Assembly: GCF_900141805.1 (NCBI RefSeq)
Contig: NZ_FQYN01000002.1
Location: 62,001 to 126,000 of the forward strand
DNA from: Hymenobacter daecheongensis DSM 21074
Lineage (GTDB): Bacteria; Bacteroidota; Bacteroidia; Cytophagales; Hymenobacteraceae
Reading direction: 5' to 3'
Length of the DNA stretch: 64,000 nt
The notes beneath the pieces are model-generated. The model ran no database searches and was not told where the DNA came from. It saw only the letters and a list, made by a program, of their open reading frames with translations. Shown here piece after piece: positions 16,904-24,453 of the stretch. Each line of letters opens with the position of its first letter. The first letter of the stretch is position 1. The position numbers and the translations under genes are program-made.

Positions 16904-19006
16904 ATGCGCCACCGTATTTTCTGCTTTCGTCTCCTTTTCCTTCTTGTGCTGCTGCTTGGCGGCGGCCCCGGCCGCGCCCAGGTGGCCGAAACCCGGAGCC
17001 TGCTGCCGGTGCCTGCCACGGTGCGCTGGGGCGCGGGCCGCTTTGTGCTGAAAGGCCAGTGGCGCGTGCAGATTCAGGCCTTGCAGGCCGATTCGGCCAT
17101 CGCGCCGGCGGTGGCGGAGCTGGGCCAGTGGCTGAGCCGCCAGGCCCGCGACAAGCGCCTGAGTCCGCAGCTGGTGGCCGCCGGCGTGCCCGCCGACCTC
17201 ATCATTCAGTATGGGCGCGTGGGACTGCCCACCGACCCAAGCGCGGACGAAGCGTACAGCCTGCGCGTCACGCCGATGGGGCTGGCGCTTTCGGCCAACA
17301 GCAGCCTGGGCGTGCTGCGCGGGCTGGCCACACTGCGTCAGTTGCTGGTTCTGGATAAGAAAGCGGCTTACTTCCCCGAAACCGACATCGCCGACCGGCC
17401 GCGCTTCCGGTGGCGCGGCCTGCTGATTGATGCGGCCCGCCATTTTCAGCCCGTGGCGGTCATCAAGCGCAACCTCGATGGCATGGCGGCCGTGAAGCTG
17501 AACGTGCTGCACTGGCACCTCTCCGACGACCAGGGCTTTCGGGTGGAAAGCCGCGTGCTGCCCCGCCTGCACCAGGTGAGCGGGCAATACTACACCCAGG
17601 CCCAGGTGCGCGAGGTGCTGCGCTACGCCGCCGCCCGCGGCATTCGGGTGGTGCCGGAATTCGATATGCCGGGCCACACCACGGCCTGGCTGGCGGCCTA
17701 CCCCGAGCTGGCTTCCAACGACTCGACCTACGGCCCGGCCCAAACCTGGCGCACGCTCAACATCGCTCTCGACCCCACCAGGGAAACCACTTACCAGCTC
17801 CTGGATAAGCTGCTGGGCGAGATGACAGCCCTTTTTCCCGACCCCTACTTTCATATCGGCGGCGACGAAAACGACGGCCGGCAGTGGCGGCGCAGCCCGC
17901 GCATTATGGCTTGGGCCAAGGAAAACGGCTACGTGAAAGCCAACGGCCAGCTCGACAAGCACGCGCTACAGACCTACTTCAACCGCCGCATTCTGCAGTT
18001 TGTAACCAAATACGGCAAGAAGATGATCGGCTGGGATGAGATTCTGGGGCCGGGCCTGCCGCCCGATGCCGTGATTCAGAGCTGGCGCGGGCGCAAGGGG
18101 CTGGTGGAGGCCGCCAAGGCCGGGCACGCCGTGCTGCTCTCCCACGGCTATTACCTCGACCTGAACTACAGCGCCGCCACTTACTACCTCAACGACCCGC
18201 TGCCCGCCGACTCGCCCCTCACCGATGCCCAAAAAGCCCTGGTGCTAGGCGGCGAGGCCACCATGTGGGCCGAATTTGCCGACAGCGTGATTCTGGAAAG
18301 CCGCATCTGGCCCCGCGCCGCCGCCGTGGCCGAGCGCCTGTGGTCGGCGGGCACCGTGCGCGACGTGCCGGATATGTACCGCCGTCTGGCGCTGGTGTCG
18401 CGGGAGCTGGAAACGCTGGGGCTGCGCCACAAAGTGGTGCCTGAGCAATTGCTGCTGGCCATGGTGGGCGGCCATAATGCGGAGCCGCTGCGCACGCTGG
18501 CCGCCGTGCTGGAGCCGGTGAAGGAATACAAGCGCCACTTCCAGGGCCTGTTCTACACCCCCCAGACCCCGCTAAACCGCCTCGTGGATGCCGCCCCGGC
18601 CGAATCGGAGGAGGCGCGGGAGTTTGGCGCGGCCGTGGAGACGCTGCTGGCCCGCCGCCCCGCCGCCGCTCCGCTGCCCACCGATGCCGCCACCCGCGCC
18701 GCCCTGGCCGCCGTGCAGGCTCCGCTGGTGCGCTGGGCGCTGAACGACAAGCTGGTGCAGCCGCTGCTGGCCGCTCATGCGCCGTTGGGTGAATATGCCC
18801 CGCTTTCCAGCCGCCTCAGCGCCCTGTCTACCCTGGCGCTGGAGCGGTTGCGGCTGCTTCAGAAGGGCCAGACCCCTTCGGCCGCGTGGCTGGCGGCGGC
18901 CCAAAAGCAGCTGGAAGCCGCCAAGGCCCCGGCCGGCCAGGCCGAGCTGGCGCTGGTGCCGGCCCTGAGCCGGCTGGTGCTGGCCCCGGCCAGCCGCCCC
19001 CAATAA
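16904..19006 (+). CDS. Exported beta-N-acetylhexosaminidase (glycoside hydrolase family 20)
   Basis: 700 residues. Signal peptide at residues 1-26 (core LLFLLVLLLGG, ending GRAQ). An N-terminal GH20b-like domain (about 30-160) precedes the catalytic TIM barrel (about 165-500), showing FRWRGLLIDAARHF, LHWHLSDDQGF, FDMPGHTTAWL and the catalytic pair Asp321-Glu322 in FHIGGDENDG. GH20 enzymes release terminal GlcNAc/GalNAc from chitooligosaccharides and glycans by substrate-assisted catalysis. The C-terminal 200 residues are helical and Ala/Leu-rich, with no sorting domain, so the protein is probably periplasmic or membrane-attached. A longer open frame from 16421 overlaps galT and is not used. 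Confidence 0.94.
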   Translation: MRHRIFCFRLLFLLVLLLGGGPGRAQVAETRSLLPVPATVRWGAGRFVLKGQWRVQIQALQADSAIAPAVAELGQWLSRQARDKRLSPQLVAAGVPADLIIQYGRVGLPTDPSADEAYSLRVTPMGLALSANSSLGVLRGLATLRQLLVLDKKAAYFPETDIADRPRFRWRGLLIDAARHFQPVAVIKRNLDGMAAVKLNVLHWHLSDDQGFRVESRVLPRLHQVSGQYYTQAQVREVLRYAAARGIRVVPEFDMPGHTTAWLAAYPELASNDSTYGPAQTWRTLNIALDPTRETTYQLLDKLLGEMTALFPDPYFHIGGDENDGRQWRRSPRIMAWAKENGYVKANGQLDKHALQTYFNRRILQFVTKYGKKMIGWDEILGPGLPPDAVIQSWRGRKGLVEAAKAGHAVLLSHGYYLDLNYSAATYYLNDPLPADSPLTDAQKALVLGGEATMWAEFADSVILESRIWPRAAAVAERLWSAGTVRDVPDMYRRLALVSRELETLGLRHKVVPEQLLLAMVGGHNAEPLRTLAAVLEPVKEYKRHFQGLFYTPQTPLNRLVDAAPAESEEAREFGAAVETLLARRPAAAPLPTDAATRAALAAVQAPLVRWALNDKLVQPLLAAHAPLGEYAPLSSRLSALSTLALERLRLLQKGQTPSAAWLAAAQKQLEAAKAPAGQAELALVPALSRLVLAPASRPQ

Positions 19007-19093
19007 GGGCGGCAAAGCCCAATGAAGGCGGCAAATGAATATTTGTGGGCGAATAGTAGTCTGGCGCTGCTTTTCTTCGGAAATTACATCACT

Positions 19094-19738
19094 ATGTTAT
19101 ACCAGGAGCATTTCACGGGCGGCACGCTCTTCCAGCGCAGCTTGTTTTCAACCAAGTACTTCAGCATCACTGACCATAAGGTGCAAATCCGGGAGAAAAA
19201 CCTGGCGGGCGAGCGGTCGGTGCTGGTGCCGTTCGAGGAAATCGGGCGCGACCGGCTGCTGCGCCTGCGCCGCCGGCCCGAGGTGCTGGTGCTGGCCGCG
19301 CTGGTGCTGGGCGGCAGTCTGCTGGGCTTCTTCGACTACCTGACCGGCACGTCGGGCAGCACGCTCGAAGGACCGCTGGAAGGTATTGTGGGCGCGGTGC
19401 TGCTGGCCGGGGCGTTTCTGCTCACCCAGCAGCGCACCCTGCTGCTGGCCAACGACGACCAGAAAGGCCTGGTGCTGTTTCTGCCCCTACGGGGCGAAGC
19501 GCCGGCCGCGGAAGAGTTTATCCGGGTGCTGCTCAAGCGCCGCGACCTGTATCTGCGCCAGCAGTACGGCCACCTCAGCCACCTCATCGACTACGACCTG
19601 CAGCTCAACCGCCTCACTTTCCTCTACAAGTCCAGCGTCATCAGCCAGGCCGAGTTCACGGCCCGCCGCGAAAAGCTGGATGCCCTTTTTCCGCAGAAAA
19701 CCGACATGCCTTCGGGCTTCTCGTTCAGTCTGAACTGA
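19094..19738 (+). CDS. Membrane protein with SHOCT-like C-terminus, function unknown
   Basis: 214 residues from the ATG at 19094 (an alternative ATG at 19022 adds 24 residues; an imperfect -7 box AATATTTG at 19037-19044 favours the shorter form). The N-terminal part resembles a PH-like fold (FSTKYFSITDHKVQIREK, VLVPFEEIGRDRL), then two TM helices at about 66-83 and 98-115, then a soluble part ending in LTFLYKSSVISQAEFTARREKLDALFP, a SHOCT-like helix pair used for oligomerisation in other proteins. Not recognised further. Stands between the hexosaminidase and a DUF4239 protein. Confidence 0.7.
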   Translation: MLYQEHFTGGTLFQRSLFSTKYFSITDHKVQIREKNLAGERSVLVPFEEIGRDRLLRLRRRPEVLVLAALVLGGSLLGFFDYLTGTSGSTLEGPLEGIVGAVLLAGAFLLTQQRTLLLANDDQKGLVLFLPLRGEAPAAEEFIRVLLKRRDLYLRQQYGHLSHLIDYDLQLNRLTFLYKSSVISQAEFTARREKLDALFPQKTDMPSGFSFSLN

Positions 19739-19791
19739 CGGCCCACCTCACCTGAATACGCTTCGCTGCTGCTGGCACCATCCGAGGCTGG

Positions 19792-19818
19792 TGTTTATAT
19801 ATTATTGTTTATATATTA
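19792..19818. repeat. AT-only tandem 13-mer TGTTTATATATTA x2
   Basis: TGTTTATATATTA occurs at 19792-19804 and again at 19806-19818 in a GC-rich genome, 32 bases upstream of the next ATG. Tandem AT-rich motifs in this position suggest a promoter UP-like element or a regulator site; no -7 box was found immediately after it. Confidence 0.6.
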
Positions 19819-19849
19819 AGGATACAAAGTCGCCTCATTCCGGGCCGCT

Positions 19850-20653
19850 ATGCCTCTGGCCATGCAAGAGCATTCCATGCTATACAGCACCCACGCTTCG
19901 GCCCTGGTGGTCATTCTTTTTTGCTTCCTGCTGATTTTCACCGCTATTGGTGTAAGAGTAGGCCGAAAGCGGAAGTCGTTTGCACCGGTGAATGAGCAGT
20001 CGGTGCCGGTGGCTTCGCTGCTGGCGCTACAGGGCTTGCTGCTGGCTTTCACCTTCGCCATGGCGGGCACCCGGTTTGAGGCCCGCCGCACCGCCATTGT
20101 CGATGAGGCCAAGGCCATCAATACGGTTATTCAGCGGGTTGATTTGTATGAGCCCACGCAGCGGCAGGCCTTCCGGCGCGATTTGAACCACTACTTGGAA
20201 GCCCGGCTGCAGTATTCTACCGCCCCCTTCGACAAAGCCGTGACGGACACGGCGCTGCGCCGCTCGGCCCGCTACGGCCGCCGGCTCTGGGCCCGAACTA
20301 TGCTGCTGGCGCCCAACCTGAACAACCAGATAGCCACCGAGCAGATGGTAACGGGCCTGAACACGATGTTTGAGCAGGCCATTGCCCGGCAGGCCGCCCG
20401 CCGGGCCCGCGTGCCCGACCCCATCGTGTACATGCTGTTCATCATGTCGTTGGCCACGGCCTTCTTCACGGGCTACACCAGCGCCAACCGCCACAAAGTG
20501 GACTGGCTGGCCGTGGGCGCGTTTCATTTCCTGGTGGCCATGGTCATCTACATCACCCTCGACCTCGACCGCCCGCGCCGGGGCCTGATTCGGGTGAGCG
20601 ACATGAACGAGCTGATGCTGGATCTGCGCCAAGTGTTCCGGGCCGGCGGCTAA
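19850..20653 (+). CDS. DUF4239 / bestrophin-like domain membrane protein
   Basis: 267 residues. TM segments at about 17-36 and 54-72 (SLLALQGLLLAFTFAMAGTRF), a long soluble helical loop (about 75-190), and two C-terminal TM helices (about 193-212 and 220-240). The blocks ALQGLLLAFTFAMA, RRTAIVDEAKAINTV and LDLDRPRRGLIRVS are those of DUF4239, a family annotated bestrophin-like whose activity is not established. The start ATG at 19850 follows the AT-rich tandem repeat. Its stop codon ends 6 bases before the stop codon of the convergent gene at 20660, leaving no room for a terminator between them. Confidence 0.85.
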   Translation: MPLAMQEHSMLYSTHASALVVILFCFLLIFTAIGVRVGRKRKSFAPVNEQSVPVASLLALQGLLLAFTFAMAGTRFEARRTAIVDEAKAINTVIQRVDLYEPTQRQAFRRDLNHYLEARLQYSTAPFDKAVTDTALRRSARYGRRLWARTMLLAPNLNNQIATEQMVTGLNTMFEQAIARQAARRARVPDPIVYMLFIMSLATAFFTGYTSANRHKVDWLAVGAFHFLVAMVIYITLDLDRPRRGLIRVSDMNELMLDLRQVFRAGG

Positions 20654-20659
20654 ACGGCT

Positions 20660-23600
20660 CTAGAACAGCACTGACACCTGCATCCGGCCCGTGTGCACGG
20701 CGTTCAGGCCGTTGGCCTTGCGGCCGTCGTAGGCCACGGTCACGTTCAGGCCGTTGCTCAGGCGCTGCTCCAGGTTCAGGTTCCAGGTAAAGTTGCTGCC
20801 GGGGCGCAGGGCATTTAGTATTTCGAGGCCCACCAGCGAGTTTTCGGGGCCGCCTTTAAAGCCCACGCCCACGTAGCGCACGGCCCCGGTCAGGGTGCGC
20901 TTGCTCACCTGGCTCAAGCGCGTTTCCAGGCCCAGCTCGTCGAAGGTGCCGCGAGTGTCCTTTTCCGCGCCTTCGCGGGTGTTGCGCCGGGTGGTGTGCA
21001 GGTAGGTGCCGGTGAAGCGCAGCGAGTTGTTGGGCTGGTAGCTGATTTCGGGCGAGGCCTCGTAGCTCAGCAGGCGAAAGTCGCGGGCGGGCTGGGTGCC
21101 GGGCAGCGTGCTGAGGTAATTGGTGAGGCTGGCCCGCACGGTGCGCGCGGTGGTGAGGCGGCCGGTGAAGCTCTGGGCCAGCGTGCGGCGCACCAGCAGC
21201 TGCTGGCTGGCCAGGTTGCGCGTGTCGGTGCCGTTGGTAAGCAGCACCTTCTGCTGGGTCTGCTGCACCGTGAATTCGGCCCCGAAAATAGGATTGGAGC
21301 GGTTGAAATAGAGCGTGTTGCGCAGCAGCTTGTTCAGCGAGAGCAGCAGCTGGTCGTCGGTCTGAAACGCAAACGGATTCAGGCGCGAGCTGAGCGCGGT
21401 TTCGGTGGTGCGCCGGTCCAGCGTGACGGTGGTGAGGGTGGAAAAGCGTGCCGCCAGGGCCCGCAAGCCCTGCCCTTCGCGCCACGCCCGCGGGGCACTG
21501 GTAGTGAGGCGGTAGCTGAAGCGGTTGGTGAAGGCGGTAATGTAGTCGTCGGTGGGCAAAAACACCTTGATGTGGGTCCGAAACTGCGCGTCGGGCGTTT
21601 GGGCCTCAAAAAACTCCTCCTTGTCCTGGCGGGTGTTGCCGTTGGCATCGCCGCCATAGTAGTGGGTGCCCTGACCGTTGCTCACCACCAGAAAGGCAAA
21701 ATCGCGCTTCAGCTCGCGGCCGGTGGCAATGCTGTAGCTCAGCTCGGAGCGTAGCACGTTCTGAAAAAACGAGGCGTTCCAGTCGATTTTGCTCAGCACC
21801 GTGCGCTGACGGGCGCTGTCGCGGGCGGCCAGGTCGCGGTAGGCCAGCAGCACGTTCAGGTCCTGGTTTTGGCCCAGGCGGCTGGCCAGCGTGCCCTGCC
21901 AGGTTTGGGCGCGGCCCCGCTCGCGCAGCTCGTTGTCCTGGGGCGTTTGGTCGCGGCGGAAGGTGTAGTCGAGGCGGAAGCGGGTTTTGGCGCTGTCGCG
22001 GCTTTGCAGAAACAGTGCGTGCTCGTCGTAGTAGTTGGCCGAAGTCAGCGAGTCGCCGTCGGGCAGGGCCACGCGGTTTTTGTCGAAGCGGTAGGCGTAG
22101 CCGGGCACCACGGGGCCGCGCACGTAGCGGGCCGTGGCCTCGCCCCGCGCCCAGCCCGAGTGGCGCCGCCCCGCCTCCGAATTCAGCACAAACAGGCCGC
22201 TACGCACTTCCACATCGCCTAGTTTGCGGGCCACGTCCAGCCAGTGCTGCACACCGCTCACCTCGCCGGCCCGGTAGCGGCGGCTGAGACGGTAGTTGAA
22301 GGCGTTGTCGAAATCCTTCACCGCCCCCACCGAGAAGTTGAGGATGTTGTCTTCGCGGGCCACGCGGCGCACGGCATTGCCCTGGGTGGTGCTGGTGGTG
22401 CTCCAGTTGCGGTCAAACTCCACGTCGCGGTAGCGGTCGATGGGCGCGAAGCGGCGGCTGGTATACTCGTAGTCGAGGGTGGTGCGCAGCTTGTATGCGC
22501 GCAAAATGGGCAGCGCCAGCGGCCGGTCGAGTACGGCGTAGCCTACCCGAAACGCCTGCCCCTTATCGGCCGCCGCCGAAAACCGGTTCAGATCCAGCTG
22601 CGACGAGGCCAGATCTACGAATACCGTAGCCGTGGAATCGAGGCGGAAGCTGGTGCCCACGGCCACGAGCTGCTTTTCCAGCGGCGTGGGTATCAGCCGC
22701 TCGGCGCGGTAGCTGCCCCGGCCGGTGCCCACGTAGCGGTACACGCGGCCGTTGGCGTTGGCATCGTCGGGGCTCAGGCTGTAGTCGCCGGTGCCGGAGT
22801 CCACCTGCGTGAAGCGCACGTCAAACACGCGGGTGGAGTCGGTGGGCGGATACACGAACGTGTCCACGGGCTGCCCTGTCACCGGATCGGTGCGGGTCAC
22901 GCGGTTGTACTGCACCTGCTGGCGGTTGTACTGCACCGCCACGCCGCCCGGCACGCTCAGCTGGCTCACGTTGCCGGGCAGCGCCTGCAGGCGGGCGCGG
23001 TCCAGCGAGTCCAGCGTGAGGTTGGGCGAGTTGTCGGGGTTGTCGGCTTCGCGGTAATAGTTGGCCCGCACGCTCAGCCGGCCCGCTTCCTGATAGTGGC
23101 TCAGGTGCGTGAGCGTGCGAGAATAGTTGAAGTCGGAGTACTCAAAATCGACCTTGAGGCGCGAGTTGCGGGTGATGAGGTGCTTGGGCGAAAAGGTTAT
23201 TTCGGCCTGATTGTAGTCAATCACATAGTCGAAATCGAAGCCGCGCGTCATCAGCCGGCCATCCAGAAACACCCGCTCGGAGTTGGCCAGCACAATGATG
23301 AACTGCTCGCCGTTGGGCCCACGCAGGCGGTAAGGTCCCTGCACGTTTTCGATGGGCGCCAAGTCGATGGAAGCGAATTTGCCCTTGGCCACGCCGGCCG
23401 CCGCCACCGAGCTGCTGCGCCGGCCGGGGCGGCCCAGGTTCACCTCGGCCGCCGCGCCCTGCACATTTTTGTAGAAGCGCAGAAAGTAATCGGGCTTGTT
23501 GCGCAGCACCACGTCGCCGGCCGTTAAGTTCCAGTTGGGGTGGGCCAGCGTGATGTAGATGCGGTCAAATTCCTGGAGCTGCTGGGTGTTGCCCTCGGGC

Positions 23601-24226
23601 TGAAACGGCACGTTCTGGTCCGAAATAGCCGCCGTGAGGTTGATTTTGTCCGTGAGCTTGCCCTCCAGCTGCAGGTTGAGCGAGGAGTTGACAAACACGT
23701 TCTGGGTGTTGCCAAACGACACACCCCGCGACAGATTGCCGGTTTTGCTGATGCCGGGCGTGCTCAGAATCTGCTCCTTCACCGCAAAATCGTCGAACTG
23801 CATTACGCGCCGCGTGAAGCTCAGGCTGTCCATCAGGCTGCGGGGCCGACGGTAGCGGGCCGCCGAAAGCTGCACGGGCAGCACGCGGTAGCACACCAGC
23901 ACCGAGTCGGGCGCGCCGGGCACGATGATATCGGGCCGGCCGGGGTCGGGGTTGGGCAGGCGGCGGCCCCGCGACACGTAGCGGTAGCGGTCGGTGGGCG
24001 CGTCGTAGGCCACGCTGCGGCCTTCAATGCTCACCGAGGCCGGCACCACCGTCAGCGTATCGGGCAGGGCAAAGCTGGTCGTGTCGCGGTCCGGCGCGAG
24101 GCGCACCCAGCGGCACCGCCGCGACGACGGCACGCCCACCTGCTGCCCTACGGCGGCGTGCGCGGCCAGCAAAACCATCAGCAGCAGGCAGGCGGGCAGA
24201 AGCCGATGCGTAATGCTGCGGATCAT
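20660..24226 (-). CDS. Large exported, probably outer-membrane beta-barrel protein, function unknown
   Basis: 1188 residues. The start at 24226 gives a signal peptide (core LLPACLLLMVLLAAHAAVG, ending GQQ). The whole chain is rich in alternating short strands with aromatic ends, no catalytic motif, and the last strand ends in an aromatic residue (MQVSVLF), typical of a beta-barrel C-terminus. Residues about 165-225 contain a conserved-looking stretch, FVNSSLNLQLEGKLTDKINL followed shortly by QPEGNTQQLQEFDRIYITL, which I recall from large Bacteroidota cell-surface proteins related to SprA-like proteins; this resemblance is from memory. It shares strand with the sensor kinase downstream of repeat F. 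Not a TonB-dependent receptor: no plug or TonB box is seen. Confidence 0.75.
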   Translation of the reverse strand: MIRSITHRLLPACLLLMVLLAAHAAVGQQVGVPSSRRCRWVRLAPDRDTTSFALPDTLTVVPASVSIEGRSVAYDAPTDRYRYVSRGRRLPNPDPGRPDIIVPGAPDSVLVCYRVLPVQLSAARYRRPRSLMDSLSFTRRVMQFDDFAVKEQILSTPGISKTGNLSRGVSFGNTQNVFVNSSLNLQLEGKLTDKINLTAAISDQNVPFQPEGNTQQLQEFDRIYITLAHPNWNLTAGDVVLRNKPDYFLRFYKNVQGAAAEVNLGRPGRRSSSVAAAGVAKGKFASIDLAPIENVQGPYRLRGPNGEQFIIVLANSERVFLDGRLMTRGFDFDYVIDYNQAEITFSPKHLITRNSRLKVDFEYSDFNYSRTLTHLSHYQEAGRLSVRANYYREADNPDNSPNLTLDSLDRARLQALPGNVSQLSVPGGVAVQYNRQQVQYNRVTRTDPVTGQPVDTFVYPPTDSTRVFDVRFTQVDSGTGDYSLSPDDANANGRVYRYVGTGRGSYRAERLIPTPLEKQLVAVGTSFRLDSTATVFVDLASSQLDLNRFSAAADKGQAFRVGYAVLDRPLALPILRAYKLRTTLDYEYTSRRFAPIDRYRDVEFDRNWSTTSTTQGNAVRRVAREDNILNFSVGAVKDFDNAFNYRLSRRYRAGEVSGVQHWLDVARKLGDVEVRSGLFVLNSEAGRRHSGWARGEATARYVRGPVVPGYAYRFDKNRVALPDGDSLTSANYYDEHALFLQSRDSAKTRFRLDYTFRRDQTPQDNELRERGRAQTWQGTLASRLGQNQDLNVLLAYRDLAARDSARQRTVLSKIDWNASFFQNVLRSELSYSIATGRELKRDFAFLVVSNGQGTHYYGGDANGNTRQDKEEFFEAQTPDAQFRTHIKVFLPTDDYITAFTNRFSYRLTTSAPRAWREGQGLRALAARFSTLTTVTLDRRTTETALSSRLNPFAFQTDDQLLLSLNKLLRNTLYFNRSNPIFGAEFTVQQTQQKVLLTNGTDTRNLASQQLLVRRTLAQSFTGRLTTARTVRASLTNYLSTLPGTQPARDFRLLSYEASPEISYQPNNSLRFTGTYLHTTRRNTREGAEKDTRGTFDELGLETRLSQVSKRTLTGAVRYVGVGFKGGPENSLVGLEILNALRPGSNFTWNLNLEQRLSNGLNVTVAYDGRKANGLNAVHTGRMQVSVLF

Positions 24227-24329
24227 AGAAACGGGTTGCGGATTGGGGACACGGCGGGGCTGGCTCAACAACGCGCGAAGCGGTTTTTTGGTGCTTGTCG
24301 TTTGGGTATTGGCCGGCTGTCTTGGCCAT

Positions 24330-24431
24330 CTGTCATCCTGAGCCTGCGAAGGACCTTATGCCAGTTGAACAAGTCGTTGTTACGATAGTCGTTATACCGT
24401 GATAAGGTCCTTCGCAGGCTCAGGATGACAG
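24330..24431. repeat. Long inverted repeat F with two GTCGTT loop motifs
   Basis: Arms 24330-24359 and 24402-24431 are perfect 30-base inverted complements (CTGTCATCCTGAGCCTGCGA type). The 42-base loop contains GTCGTTGTTAC at 24373 and GTCGTTATAC at 24388-24397. Located between the kinase gene and the outer-membrane protein gene, both on the minus strand. Confidence 0.9.
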
Positions 24432-24453
24432 GCGAAAAAAATGCAGCAGCCTT

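Noticed and set aside
22244..23527. 427-codon plus-strand frame
   Set aside because: Antisense to the 1188-residue exported protein; no start signal, no known domain.
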